A DNA stretch of 43,661 nt, taken from contig JASJEH010000018.1 in NCBI GenBank assembly GCA_030064755.1, positions 1 through 43,661 on the forward strand, in the 5' to 3' direction. Below, piece after piece: positions 8,722 to 17,226 of this stretch. The DNA comes from Methyloceanibacter sp. GTDB taxonomy: Bacteria; Pseudomonadota; Alphaproteobacteria; Rhizobiales; Methyloligellaceae. The translations under genes and the position numbers were made by a program. Numbering within the stretch: position 1 is the stretch's first letter; each line of letters opens with the position of its first letter. The notes beneath the pieces were generated by a model. It saw nothing but the letters and a program-made list of their open reading frames with translations. It made no database searches and was not told the origin of the DNA.

Positions 8722-9983
8722 CACGCAGCCCCTCCAACGGCACTCGCACTCGGTTTGCCAAGCACCGATTCAGTGATGCTACCGGGTAACCTTCTGGGTT
8801 TCTCAATCAGCCCCACGACCGGCATGATGATCAAGAAGAAGGCAAAGTAGTAAATGGTGCAGATCCGACCCCAGAGCAGCTTCCAGCCTTCCGGTGCCTG
8901 TGAGCCGAAATAGCCCAGCGCGATGCAGCAGATCACAAATAGCCAGAAGAACCATTTGAAGATCGGCCGATAGCTAACCGACCGGATGCGCGAGGTATCG
9001 AGCCAAGGTACGAGGAACAGGACAACGATCGCGCCGAACAGAGCGAGGACACCCATTAGCTTGTCGGGAATGACCCGCAAGATCGCGTAGAACGGCAGGA
9101 AGTACCACTCCGGAACGATGTGTGCTGGGGTCACGAGCGGATCCGCCGGAATGTAGTTGTCCGAGTGGCCGAGATAGTTTGGCGCGTAGAAGAGAAACGC
9201 GCCGAACAAAATGCAGAACAACAAGACCGCAAACCCATCCTTGATCGTGAAATAGGGATGGAAGGGCAGCGTGTCCGACTTCGTTTTGATGTCCACGCCA
9301 GTCGGGTTGTTGCTGCCTGGAATGTGCAGCGCCCAAACATGCAGGATCACTACGCCCGCGATGAGGAATGGGAACAAGTAGTGCAGCGCAAAGAGCCGGT
9401 TCAGCGTAGGCTCGCCCACGGCGAACCCGCCCCAGATCCACTCCACCAGCATTGTGCCAAGCCCGGGGATTAGCGTATCGAGCGACGTGAAAAGGTTGGT
9501 GATCACCGTCACGGCCCAGAAGCTCATCTGCCCCCAAACCAGCGAATAGCCCATGAAGGCAGTCGCGATCATGAGCACCAAGATCAGTACACCGAGCATC
9601 CACAGGATCTCTCGAGGAGCTTTATAAGAACCGTAGTAGAGCCCGCGGAACATATGGACGAATGCGGCGAAGAAAAACATGGACGCGCCAACCGCGTGTG
9701 CGTAGCGCAGCAACCAGCCCCAGTTCACATCGCGCATGATCTTTTCGATCGAGTTGAACGCACCATCCACGGTCGGCTGATAATGCATGGCGAGCACAAT
9801 GCCCGTCGCGATTTGCGTTGCCAGCAGGAACATCAGGATCGCGCCAAACGTCCAGAGATAGTTGACGTTGCGCGGCATCGGAAAGACGCCGAACTGATCG
9901 TACATCAGCCGGGGGATGGGGAGACGGGCGTCGAGCCAGCGCTCAAAGCCGGTCGAAGGCTTGTAGGTCGATTCGTGTGCCAT
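8721..9983 (-). CDS. petB: Cytochrome b of the bc1 complex
   Basis: This 420-residue subunit carries both b haems and the Qo and Qi sites. About eight transmembrane helices are visible. The paired histidines fall in [13 protein letters not shown] with HMFRGLYY, and in [21 protein letters not shown]. The Qo-site [13 protein letters not shown] is intact. The C-terminus has an extra membrane segment ending in a polar tail, as in long alphaproteobacterial forms. It starts nine bases after the petA stop and its own stop overlaps petC. Confidence 0.97.
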   Translation of the reverse strand: MAHESTYKPSTGFERWLDARLPIPRLMYDQFGVFPMPRNVNYLWTFGAILMFLLATQIATGIVLAMHYQPTVDGAFNSIEKIMRDVNWGWLLRYAHAVGASMFFFAAFVHMFRGLYYGSYKAPREILWMLGVLILVLMIATAFMGYSLVWGQMSFWAVTVITNLFTSLDTLIPGLGTMLVEWIWGGFAVGEPTLNRLFALHYLFPFLIAGVVILHVWALHIPGSNNPTGVDIKTKSDTLPFHPYFTIKDGFAVLLFCILFGAFLFYAPNYLGHSDNYIPADPLVTPAHIVPEWYFLPFYAILRVIPDKLMGVLALFGAIVVLFLVPWLDTSRIRSVSYRPIFKWFFWLFVICCIALGYFGSQAPEGWKLLWGRICTIYYFAFFLIIMPVVGLIEKPRRLPGSITESVLGKPSASAVGGAA

Positions 9984-9992
9984 GGTCCGCCC

Positions 9993-10592
9993 CTATCCGA
10001 TCTTGATCTTGGTGTCAGAGATGAAGGCGTAGGGCGGGATATACATGTTCTCCGGCGCAGGGCCCTTACGAATGCGCCCCGCCGTGTCGTACGCCGAGCC
10101 ATGGCAGGGGCAGTACCAGCCGCCATACTCGCCCTTGTCGGAGCCAACGGCCTGACCTTGCGGAATGCAGCCAAGATGCGTGCAGATCCCGATCATCACG
10201 AGCCATGCCTCTTTGTCGGCAGCGCCGCGGTTCTCATCGGTCGCCGGCGCCGTGTCCGCCAGGTTCGCATTGCGGGCCAGCTTGTCCGGCAACTCATCCA
10301 GCTTGACTTCCTTCGCGGCCTCGACTTCCTCGGCCGTACGATTGCGGATGAAGATTGGCTTGCCCCGCCACATGACCGTGATGGCCTGGCCAGTCTCGAC
10401 CGGCGCAAGGTCCACCTCGATGGTTGCCAGCGACAGGGTCGAGGCATCAGGGTTCATCTGATCGAGCAACGGCCACAATATGGCCGCGCCGCCAATGGCC
10501 GCAAAGGCGCCGGCGGCGACCATCATCACGTCGCGTCGCGATGGGTCGTCATCATGTGAAATGGGATCTGTGGAACTATCTGAATTGGCCAT
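9993..10592 (-). CDS. petA: Rieske iron-sulfur subunit of the bc1 complex
   Basis: This 199-residue protein holds the 2Fe-2S cluster that takes the first electron from ubiquinol. The cluster motifs are CTHLGC and CPCHGS. The N-terminus has a twin-arginine sequence (SRRDVM) before a hydrophobic helix, as usual for Rieske proteins exported folded by Tat and left anchored. The start at MANSDSST is preferred: an open frame continues 55 codons upstream to 10757, but that stretch is Arg/Pro-rich and unlike any Rieske N-terminus. It is the first gene of petA-petB-petC. Confidence 0.95.
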   Translation of the reverse strand: MANSDSSTDPISHDDDPSRRDVMMVAAGAFAAIGGAAILWPLLDQMNPDASTLSLATIEVDLAPVETGQAITVMWRGKPIFIRNRTAEEVEAAKEVKLDELPDKLARNANLADTAPATDENRGAADKEAWLVMIGICTHLGCIPQGQAVGSDKGEYGGWYCPCHGSAYDTAGRIRKGPAPENMYIPPYAFISDTKIKIG

Positions 10593-10956
10593 GAAGCCAA
10601 ACGCTCCCAATTTGGTGGAGCCGAAGAGAGCAAAAGCCCAGCCTCTCGGCCCTCTCAGTTGAGGCACGGGTTGTGCCAAAAATCCGTTGTTGCCCAGTAA
10701 CAGTGGCACGGAACGTGCCGCGGATTTGTTATTGCTCAGCCGCGCGCCGCTCTGCAACGCGATTCATGGCCGATTTCTGTCATTGCGGCGGGATGTTGTC
10801 CAGCGGACACAGTGGTCATATTGGCGCAGGCACGTACTGCCCAACGTCAAGGACCGGCTGCCCTTGGCAATGACATGATGTTACACGGTCAATTCTGGAA
10901 CGAAACAACACGATAGTTGGATTGTGCAGAACAACTATTTCATCGAGCGGAGAAAC
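10593..10956. other. Divergent intergenic region petA / hemF
   Basis: This 364-base gap must hold the promoters of the bc1 operon and of hemF. It contains a perfect six-base inverted repeat GGCACG-GAA-CGTGCC at 10705-10719, on the petA side. I see no FNR box (TTGAT-N4-ATCAA) and no Irr-type box. No convincing small gene is visible. Confidence 0.5.
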
Positions 10957-11856
10957 ATGGACGCACAAGAACCAGAACAAGGATCGTTAGAGAGCTTCGA
11001 AGCCAATAAAGACCGGGCAAAACGCTGGTTCGAGGAGCTGCGCGACCGCATGCTCAACGCCCTCGAAGCCGTGGAGGACGGGGCCGAAGGCGCCCCCGGC
11101 TGCGAAGGCAAGGAAGCTGGCCGCTTCACCCGCACACCCTGGACCCGCGAGGAAGGCGGCGGCGGGGTCATGTCCCTCATGTCTGGCCGCGTGTTCGAGA
11201 AGGTCGGCTGCCACACCTCCACCGTCCACGGAGAGTTCCCGAAAGAGTTCGCAAGTCAGATCCCCGGCGCCACCGAAGATCCTCGCTTCTGGGCCTCCGG
11301 CATGTCCTTTATTGCCCACCCGACGAACCCCAACGCGCCCACCGGCCACATGAACACCCGCATGGTCGTGACGTCCAAAGGCTGGTTCGGCGGCGGCGGC
11401 GATCTCACCCCCGTGCTCAATAGGCGGCGCGTTCAGGAAGACCCCGACGCGAAGGACTTTCATGCGGCCATGAAAGCCTCCTGCGAAGGCCAGCCTTCGG
11501 CCGACTACCCGCGCTTCAAAGAGTGGTGCGATGAGTATTTCTATCTCAAGCACCGGAAAGAACCGCGCGGCATCGGCGGCATCTTCTACGACTATCTGGA
11601 TACGGGCGATTGGGAGGCGGATTTCGCCTTCACCCAAGAGGTCGGCAAGGCCTTTGTCGCCATCTATCCGGCGCTGGTGGCCCGCAATATCGGCACGCCC
11701 TGGACGGACGAAGACCGCACCGAACAGCTGATCCGGCGCGGGCGTTACGTGGAGTACAACCTGCTCTATGACCGGGGCACGATCTTCGGCTTAAAGACCG
11801 GCGGCAACGTGGATGCGATCCTGTCGTCGATGCCACCTGTCGTTATGTGGCCTTAG
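10957..11856 (+). CDS. hemF: Oxygen-dependent coproporphyrinogen III oxidase
   Basis: HemF oxidatively decarboxylates coproporphyrinogen III to protoporphyrinogen IX in haem synthesis, using oxygen. The 299-residue product has the family signature [21 protein letters not shown], the catalytic-site [24 protein letters not shown], and the C-terminal [23 protein letters not shown] block. The ATG at 10957 is chosen because GGAG lies just upstream; an in-frame GTG eleven codons earlier lacks one. Next to the bc1 operon it supplies haem for the b and c cytochromes. Dependence on oxygen implies an aerobic lifestyle, or a second hemN elsewhere. Confidence 0.97.
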   Translation: MDAQEPEQGSLESFEANKDRAKRWFEELRDRMLNALEAVEDGAEGAPGCEGKEAGRFTRTPWTREEGGGGVMSLMSGRVFEKVGCHTSTVHGEFPKEFASQIPGATEDPRFWASGMSFIAHPTNPNAPTGHMNTRMVVTSKGWFGGGGDLTPVLNRRRVQEDPDAKDFHAAMKASCEGQPSADYPRFKEWCDEYFYLKHRKEPRGIGGIFYDYLDTGDWEADFAFTQEVGKAFVAIYPALVARNIGTPWTDEDRTEQLIRRGRYVEYNLLYDRGTIFGLKTGGNVDAILSSMPPVVMWP

Positions 11857-11866
11857 GCTTATGGCC

Positions 11867-12022
11867 CTACCCCCGGATACCCGCGTACATCATCGGGGTG
11901 CCGTCGGCGAACTGGGTGGCTGTCTGGAGATCGGCGATGTGGCCGGTGACGAGCGCGATGGCGGCAAGAGCGATGAAGCCCAGCGCGAGGCCCGCGACCT
12001 TCTTTCCCGTGATGTTCCCCAT
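11867..12022 (-). CDS. 51-residue single-span membrane peptide, function unknown
   Basis: This frame is shorter than usual gene-calling cut-offs. It begins MGNITGKKVAGLALGF, runs into one hydrophobic helix (residues 9-27, LALGFIALAAIALVTG) and ends with a short polar tail through FADGTPMMYAGIRG. AAGGGG lies about eight bases before the ATG. It is convergent with hemF, ten bases beyond the hemF stop. The basic residues before the helix and the good ribosome-binding site make it likely to be translated. I recognise no family. Confidence 0.55.
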   Translation of the reverse strand: MGNITGKKVAGLALGFIALAAIALVTGHIADLQTATQFADGTPMMYAGIRG

Positions 12023-12450
12023 AACCTGTCCCCTTCTTCGGCACCGGCGCGCTCCTTTCTGCGCGTCGTGGGAACAGGTTTAGTGGGGGGCGGCTGAACC
12101 CAATCTGAGGGGGCCGTTCATCTTGCGTACAGGTTTTGGTTAACGGCCCGGACCCGGCCCAATCAGGGACCGAAAACCCTTAGCCAGCAAGGGCCCGGGG
12201 GCTCCGCGAGGACATGAAAAAGCTTGCCAACTGCGTCCGTTTGGCCCATCTTCTGAAGTCCGGGCGCCCGCTGTTGGGCGTGGACGAAGACGACGGTTAG
12301 CGACGAACGTAGCCAAGAGCACGACCCTTTCCTGACATCTGAAGACGCCATGGGCTTCTTCCTTGAGGGACTCTGACGAGAACGCCTCAAGCGAGGGGGT
12401 CACGTGGCCCGTTATTTTGAACTTAGAGAACGGGAAAGGACTCCCTCACC
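12023..12450. other. Intergenic region upstream of the cold-shock gene
   Basis: These 428 bases hold the promoter of the 51-residue peptide on the left and the promoter and probably long 5' leader of the cold-shock gene on the right. A 28-codon frame at 12214 follows GAGGAC but is Lys/Leu-rich without clear character, so I do not call it. No repeat or RNA gene is recognised. Confidence 0.4.
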
Positions 12451-12669
12451 ATGTCTCGTGTCAACGGCACTGTGAAATTCTTCAATCATACGCGCGGCTT
12501 CGGCTTCATCGAGCCGGAAGACGGCGGCAAGGACGTTTTCGTCCATGCATCGGCTGTAGAGCGTGCGGGCATGCCGCCCCTCAACGAAGGCGACAAGGTC
12601 TCATTTGAGATCGAGGACGACCGCCGCGGCCGCGGCAAGCAGGCTGCGAACCTGCAGGCTGCGTCCTAA
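12451..12669 (+). CDS. Cold-shock-domain protein (CspA family)
   Basis: This 72-residue protein is a single S1-like nucleic-acid-binding domain. It has the RNP-1 motif ([10 protein letters not shown], where the usual K is replaced in KGFGFI by R) and RNP-2 (DVFVHASAV). CspA proteins bind single-stranded RNA and DNA and melt secondary structure. An AAGGA is placed somewhat far (about 12 bases) from the ATG. A strong terminator sits 127 bases after the stop. Whether it is cold-inducible cannot be told from sequence. Confidence 0.95.
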   Translation: MSRVNGTVKFFNHTRGFGFIEPEDGGKDVFVHASAVERAGMPPLNEGDKVSFEIEDDRRGRGKQAANLQAAS

Positions 12670-12995
12670 AGCCAAGACTGCATCCTAAGACCAAGGCTGC
12701 GGCGCAAAGCAAGAGAGCCGCTTCACGGCGGCAACGCCTCATAGCAGCAGACGCGTGGATGTGTGTATCTCGCGCGCCGACCAGCTGTTTCCAAGAACCG
12801 CCGGGCCCATTCGGGTCCGGCGGTTTTTTCATGTCCCAAAGGAACTTAGCGGCAGCGCCAACGTTCAGGCCAGGTTCATGTGGCCGCCCCTAGGGTGCCA
12901 CGAACGGGGGGCAGGTTCGCCCCACGGATGGGGGGGGGTTCTTTCAACCTTACCGGCGCAGTGGGCAACGGCGCCGCATCCAAGGAACGGAGACG
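12670..12995. other. Gap between cold-shock gene and BA14K gene
   Basis: Apart from the terminator at 12796-12829, these bases hold a G-run (nine G near 12930) and the presumed promoter of the BA14K gene. No gene or repeat is recognised. Confidence 0.4.
12796..12829 (+). terminator. Strong intrinsic terminator after the cold-shock gene
   Basis: Thirteen base pairs (12796-12808 with 12813-12825, one G-T pair) enclose an ATTC loop, and six T follow from 12824. It gives the cold-shock gene a 3' untranslated tail of about 125 bases. Confidence 0.92.
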
Positions 12996-13400
12996 ATGGG
13001 TCGGAAATCGTATTTTGGTTTAGTTGCTGCGCTTGCCGCAGTCTTCGCGCTAACGGCGGCGGTTCCCGCCGAGGCAGGACGCGGCCATGGCAAGGGATGG
13101 AAAGGCGGTGGCGGCAAGTATGTGCAGAACAACTATTATGGGCGCCCCTATGGCCGCCGCGGTGGCGGCAATTCCAACGCGCTAGCCGCAGGGCTGATTG
13201 GCCTGGGCGTGGGCGCGGTGATCGGCAGCGCCCTCACCCCGAAGACGGTCTATGTCTCTCCGCCCGCGCGGCGGGTCGGGTACCGCCCGGAGCCATGGAC
13301 CGAAGACTGGTATGCCTACTGCTCGTCCCGCTACCGTAGCTTCGACCCCCGGTCAGGCACGTTCATCGGGTACGACGGTTACGAACGCTTCTGCCGTTAG
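12996..13400 (+). CDS. BA14K-family secreted protein
   Basis: Residues 1-27 are a signal peptide ending AEA. A short Gly/Lys/Arg-rich linker follows. A hydrophobic glycine-rich segment (AAGLIGLGVGAVIGSAL, residues about 63-79) may insert in or pack against a membrane. The C-terminal 45 residues match the BA14K motif: W..DWYAYCSSRYRSFDPRSGTF ending YERFCR, with the two conserved cysteines. BA14K proteins are lectin-like immunoreactive proteins first seen in Brucella; their cellular role is not settled. The gene is monocistronic by position. Confidence 0.85.
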   Translation: MGRKSYFGLVAALAAVFALTAAVPAEAGRGHGKGWKGGGGKYVQNNYYGRPYGRRGGGNSNALAAGLIGLGVGAVIGSALTPKTVYVSPPARRVGYRPEPWTEDWYAYCSSRYRSFDPRSGTFIGYDGYERFCR

Positions 13401-13777
13401 ATCAAACGGAATTGAATGCAAGCACAGCCCGCCGGTTTCACCCTCGGCGGGCTGTTGCACGAACGCCACAAGACATTGCAAAGACGCAGTCCTAGCACAT
13501 AGCTGCGTCTTCGATACCGTGGCAAGCGGCTGATTTTACTTGTAATTATTGGTCATCAAGCGTGATTGAGGTGCGTCGCGATAGCGTCTTGAACACAAAC
13601 GCATCCCAGATCAGAATTGCCACCGTTCCCGAACGCGGTCGGCGCAGCGCGGCATTTTCTCTTGCCGGTCGCCCCGTTTTGTTGTCTTGACGCAAAGACG
13701 TATCGCAGCTCAGCGATTATCGTCTCAAAGATGCTAGGACTATTGAAGCTCTAACAATCCGAGGACCGTTGCAACTC
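13401..13777. other. Intergenic region with two hairpins, upstream of the desaturase
   Basis: This stretch holds the probable BA14K terminator (13426-13453) and, 28 bases later, a second perfect nine-base stem (AAGACGCAG at 13481-13489 with CTGCGTCTT at 13503-13511, loop 13 bases) without a T-run. The rest is AT-richer and must contain the desaturase promoter; I could not place its boxes with confidence. No gene is seen. Confidence 0.5.
13426..13453 (+). terminator. Probable terminator of the BA14K gene
   Basis: A nine-base-pair GC-rich stem (AGCCCGCCG with CGGCGGGCT) and a ten-base loop begin 25 bases after the stop codon. The T-tract that follows is poor (GTTG), so termination may be weak or the hairpin may mainly protect the 3' end. 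Confidence 0.5.
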
Positions 13778-14728
13778 ATGTCCGTTGTCGCCGAACCCGC
13801 GATCACTGAGATTTCACGTGACCAGCCAAACGCCCCGGCGGATCGAGAGGCACTCCAGAAAGTCCGGCCCTACCAGGGCATGGTGGCCTGGCCGACCGTC
13901 TTTCTGGCAATCGGCATCGTCGCCGCATTCGCAACCGTTTGCACGCTGGGGACGCTCGGGATCATCCCGCTCTGGCTGGGCCTGATCCTCAACAGCCTCA
14001 TTCTGTATGCGAACCAAACGCCGCTGCACGAGGCCTGCCATGGCAATATCGCCGGCAAGGATTCGCGCTATCTTTGGCTGAACCATCTGATTGGCTATGT
14101 GTGCGGCACCATCCTGCTGCACGAATACAAAGCCTTCCGCTATATGCATCTGGCGCATCATCGCGAGACGAACGATCCGGAACTCGACCCGGACCATTGG
14201 GTGGCGGTGAAGAACCCCTTCGTGCTGTTCTTCCGTTGCATGACGATCGTGTTCGTCTACCACAACTATTTTTGGCGCCACATCGCCTTCCATCCCCACG
14301 TCCCGGGCATGCGTAGCCTCTCGCTACAGATCGCACTGATGAATGCTCTTTACTACGCAATCATCATTGGTCTGTGCGTCATCGGCTATTGGCGTGAAGT
14401 GCTGATGCTATGGGTCTTCCCGCACATCATCGCATCGGCAATCATCATCTACCTCTTCGCCTATCTGCCCCATAAGCCGCACAAGGAGCGCGAGCGCTAT
14501 CGGGATACGAACGTGTTCTGGGTCCACGGAAGGATCATGGAGCCTCTCGTCGATTGGCTCTACCTCTTCCAAAACTTCCACCTGATCCACCACCTGTTTC
14601 CGCGCATTCCCTTCTACAAGTACAAGGATGCGTTCACGGATTTGCGGCCTGTGCTGGAGAAGGAGCACGCGCATATCTACGAGTATGACTTCGGCCCCCA
14701 TCGCGAGACCGCATCCGAGGCGCGATAG
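13778..14728 (+). CDS. Membrane fatty-acid desaturase / hydroxylase family protein
   Basis: This is a membrane di-iron enzyme with the three histidine boxes: HEACHG, HLAHHRE and HLIHHLFP, in the expected order around paired hydrophobic segments (about four to six helices). The family includes fatty-acyl desaturases, carotenoid ketolases/hydroxylases and alkane hydroxylases. The spacing and the HLIHHLFPRIPFYKY end fit the fatty-acid desaturase group best, but the substrate is not certain. The ATG at 13778 is chosen; a TTG three codons earlier is too close to the GAGGA. The gene is alone on its strand and converges with a methyltransferase. Confidence 0.85.
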   Translation: MSVVAEPAITEISRDQPNAPADREALQKVRPYQGMVAWPTVFLAIGIVAAFATVCTLGTLGIIPLWLGLILNSLILYANQTPLHEACHGNIAGKDSRYLWLNHLIGYVCGTILLHEYKAFRYMHLAHHRETNDPELDPDHWVAVKNPFVLFFRCMTIVFVYHNYFWRHIAFHPHVPGMRSLSLQIALMNALYYAIIIGLCVIGYWREVLMLWVFPHIIASAIIIYLFAYLPHKPHKERERYRDTNVFWVHGRIMEPLVDWLYLFQNFHLIHHLFPRIPFYKYKDAFTDLRPVLEKEHAHIYEYDFGPHRETASEAR

Positions 14729-14753
14729 CGCGGCCAGTCTCAAGGAAGCGCAA

Positions 14754-14786
14754 GAAAAAGCCGGGCGTCGACCCGGCTGTTTCTTT
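14754..14786. terminator. Bidirectional intrinsic terminator
   Basis: A seven-base stem (AGCCGGG at 14759-14765 with CCCGGCT at 14772-14778) is flanked by AAAAA on the left and GTTTCTTT on the right. It can end the desaturase transcript, and it gives a TTTTTCTT tail for the convergent methyltransferase. Confidence 0.75.
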
Positions 14787-14847
14787 GGCACGACCGGCCC
14801 AGGGCCGGACCGCCAGATTGAGGCCCCTCGATCGACTTTCGAACGCG

Positions 14848-15489
14848 TCATGCAAGCTTGCGGGCGACGATGAAGGGCACGGAGAGCTCCGTGACGAAGT
14901 GCCTGATCTCGAGAACCTCAAAACCGTGCGATTCGATTTGACCCCTGAGTTCTGACTCCTTTCGAAGCCGGACATACGGAGCCTTGCCCAGCATCTGCAT
15001 GATCGGCAGAGCGAGTTTCATGAGCCGCCATTTCAGCGGCGCCTTAGGTCCAAGGCCGCAAAACGTCTTGGAGATGAAGAGCCCACCAGGCTTTAGCACT
15101 GATGCAATCCGCTTCAGGTCATCGTCAAGACTAGGCAGCAGGTGCAACAGGTTGAAGCCAAGCACCGCGTCGAACGGCGTGTTCTTGTTAGCGATCTCGC
15201 CGACTGCCGCGGCCTTGAAGGCGACATTGCTTGCGCCTCGTTCGAAGGCCTTCTCGCTTGCAATGCGGATCATGCCCTGCGAGATGTCGCTGCCGACATA
15301 CTCGTGGACGCTGTCGCAGAGGTGCAAGGCCGTAGTGCCCGTGCCGCAGCCCACTTCCAGGACACGCTGATCTTCCTCCAAATAGTACCGCGTGCGATCG
15401 AGAGTCGCCGCGTAGGCTGCCTCGTTGGCAATCGGCTGTTTGGCGTACTTCTCCGCCTGGGCATCCCAGAACTTTCCTGAATCGACCAT
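14848..15489 (-). CDS. Class I SAM-dependent methyltransferase
   Basis: This 213-residue protein has the Rossmann-type motif I VLEVGCGTGTTALHL near residue 48, then YVGSDIS, and the post-motif GFNLLHLLPSLDDDLKRIASVLKPGG typical of Methyltransf_11/25. The acceptor is not evident; relatives act on quinones, lipids or small molecules. The start MVDSGKFW is chosen because AAAGGAG lies eight bases upstream; the frame stays open for another 124 codons but that stretch is Arg/Pro-rich and looks non-coding. It is divergent from a LysR regulator 74 bases away, which probably controls it. Confidence 0.88.
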   Translation of the reverse strand: MVDSGKFWDAQAEKYAKQPIANEAAYAATLDRTRYYLEEDQRVLEVGCGTGTTALHLCDSVHEYVGSDISQGMIRIASEKAFERGASNVAFKAAAVGEIANKNTPFDAVLGFNLLHLLPSLDDDLKRIASVLKPGGLFISKTFCGLGPKAPLKWRLMKLALPIMQMLGKAPYVRLRKESELRGQIESHGFEVLEIRHFVTELSVPFIVARKLA

Positions 15490-15563
15490 GAAGTGGCTCC
15501 TTTCGAGGCCAGAGATTGCCATGCATTCTTGAAATGTGAATTGCCTAAATTCGCAAGTCATGT

Positions 15564-15577
15564 ATGCAAAATTGCAT
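15564..15577. promoter_or_regulatory. Palindrome ATGCAA-N2-TTGCAT in the LysR/methyltransferase gap
   Basis: A perfect six-base inverted repeat with a two-base spacer lies at the 5' end of the LysR gene, in the only gap between the two divergent genes. It resembles a regulator half-site pair. If translation begins at 15576 the palindrome sits in the leader and could serve autorepression. The assignment is an inference. Confidence 0.35.
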
Positions 15578-16481
15578 GAATTGGCAGGCCATCTCCTTTG
15601 ACTGGAATCAGGTCCGGGCCTTTCTCGCAACGGCCGAGGAAGGCTCGTTTTCTGGCGCGGCACGGGTGCTCGGACTGACGCAGCCGACCCTCGGGCGACA
15701 GGTCGCCGCGCTCGAGGAGGACCTCGGCGTGATGCTGTTTCAGCGGATCGGGCGCGCACTTGAGCTAACGCCGCCTGGCCTTGAGCTCCTGGACCACGTC
15801 CGCGACATGGGCGACGCGGCCCATCGCGTATCGCTGGCGGCCTCGGGCCAAAGCCAAGCAATCGATGGCGTGGTCCGTGTCACGGCGACAAACATGTATG
15901 CGGTGTATTTTCTGCCGCCCGTCATCGAACGTCTTCATGAGCTCGCACCGAAGCTAGAGATCGACATCGTCGCGTCCAACGAGCTGCGAGATCTGCGGCG
16001 GCGCGAAGCCGACATCGCCATTCGCCATGTGCGCCCGCAAGAGCCGGATTTGGTCGCACGGTTGGTCGCCGAGAGCGATGGCAGCCTTTTCGCATCCGAG
16101 CGCTATCTCAGCCGCTACGGACGCCCCCACTCCCCCGCCGACCTAGAGGGGCACTACTTCATTGGCAGCAACAACCAACAAGAGATGGTGAGCTACCTCA
16201 GCAGGCTCGGCATCAAGCCCGCGCGGGAGAACTTCCGCTTCGGTACCGATTGCGCACTCGTCATGTGGGAGATGGCGCGCCAAGGCTTCGGTATGTGCCT
16301 TATGGCCTCCGCCATCGCCGACAGAACGCCGGGCATGGAGCCAGTGTTCCCAGAACTGGCCCCCATGAAGTTCCCAACGTGGCTGGTCGCGCACCAGGAG
16401 CTTTACACCAGCCGCCGTATTCGCCTCGTCTACGATACGCTCGCCGAGTTTCTCTCGAGCGAGAACAAGCGGACCCGATAG
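15564..16481 (+). CDS. LysR-family transcriptional regulator
   Basis: Residues 12-75 form the LysR winged helix-turn-helix (FLATAEEGSFSGAARVLGLTQPTLGRQVAALEEDLG). Residues 95-295 form the periplasmic-binding-like effector domain. Two starts are possible, ATG at 15564 or ATG at 15576; neither has a clear ribosome-binding site, and a palindrome covers the first. LysR proteins commonly control the divergent neighbour, here a methyltransferase. The effector is unknown. Confidence 0.92.
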   Translation: MQNCMNWQAISFDWNQVRAFLATAEEGSFSGAARVLGLTQPTLGRQVAALEEDLGVMLFQRIGRALELTPPGLELLDHVRDMGDAAHRVSLAASGQSQAIDGVVRVTATNMYAVYFLPPVIERLHELAPKLEIDIVASNELRDLRRREADIAIRHVRPQEPDLVARLVAESDGSLFASERYLSRYGRPHSPADLEGHYFIGSNNQQEMVSYLSRLGIKPARENFRFGTDCALVMWEMARQGFGMCLMASAIADRTPGMEPVFPELAPMKFPTWLVAHQELYTSRRIRLVYDTLAEFLSSENKRTR

Positions 16482-16803
16482 CCTAGGGAACTATCAAGAC
16501 AATCGGACTGACTACATCAAGAATGAAGTCGTAAACGACTACAGCGCCGGCTTGTCGGGCGCGGTTGGGCACTTGTCGAGGGAACGACCGCCCCATCCGG
16601 AAACAATAACGATTTCGGCTGGCTGGTCTGACGGCTGACAATCCGCCGACAACGCGAACCAAGCCTCAAAGTGCTTCCCGGACCTGGAGGCTTTTTTAGT
16701 CGGCCGCCTGCGACAACAGACACCCCTTGTGCCTTGTTTCGGATCAAAGTGTCGCAGGGGCAAAGCTGCTAACGTTTCCGGTTCCTAGGGATTGGAGGGC
16801 ATC
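16482..16803. other. Gap between LysR gene and CBS gene
   Basis: It holds the probable LysR-gene terminator near 16661-16697 and, to its right, the promoter of the CBS gene. I see no credible gene on either strand. Confidence 0.4.
16661..16697 (+). terminator. Intrinsic terminator downstream of the LysR gene
   Basis: AAGCCTC (16661-16667) can pair with GAGGCTT (16687-16693), or a shorter stem GCTTCC/GGAGGC forms inside it. Six T follow from 16692. It is 180 bases after the LysR stop. Confidence 0.65.
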
Positions 16804-17226
16804 ATGACGAATAGAAAGCTCACCGACATCTTGGGGGATCAAGAGCTATTGACGCTTCGGGAGCACGCACCGATTCGGGAAGCCTGCCGGTGCATGTGGA
16901 CGTCCCGCAAGGGATCGGTCTTGGTAATCGATCAAGACAGCCGGCTCGTCGGCATTTTCACCGGACGCGATGCGGTGCACGCCCTCGCCGAAGGCAAAAA
17001 CGCCGATACAACACCCATTCGTGAGGTGATGACGCTCAACCCGACGACCGCGCCACCCTCGGCCAGAGCAGTCGATGCCTTGCGCGCGATGAGCGATCGC
17101 GGAATCCGTCACCTGCCGATCGTGGACGACAAGACCATTTACGGCGTCGTGTCACGGGGCGACTTCAAAGGCATGGAAATCGACCGCCTCGACGACGACG
17201 ATCACGTGGCGGAGTGCCTTCGCTAG
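16804..17226 (+). CDS. Stand-alone two-CBS-domain protein
   Basis: The 140-residue product is two CBS domains in tandem (residues about 10-65 and 73-130), each with the GIFTGRDAV / GVVSRGDFK type of end. CBS pairs bind adenine nucleotides and usually regulate a partner. GGAGG lies six bases before this ATG; a TTG twelve bases earlier overlaps the ribosome-binding site. The stop codon overlaps by four bases the end of the convergent DM13 gene. Confidence 0.9.
   Translation: MTNRKLTDILGDQELLTLREHAPIREACRCMWTSRKGSVLVIDQDSRLVGIFTGRDAVHALAEGKNADTTPIREVMTLNPTTAPPSARAVDALRAMSDRGIRHLPIVDDKTIYGVVSRGDFKGMEIDRLDDDDHVAECLR

Noticed and set aside
10987-11637. A 216-codon open frame antisense to hemF
   Set aside because: Ala/Gly/Arg-rich product with no motif, fully inside hemF.
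12214-12300. A 28-codon frame after GAGGAC upstream of the cold-shock gene
   Set aside because: Too short, with no hydrophobic or conserved character; the ribosome-binding match alone is weak evidence.
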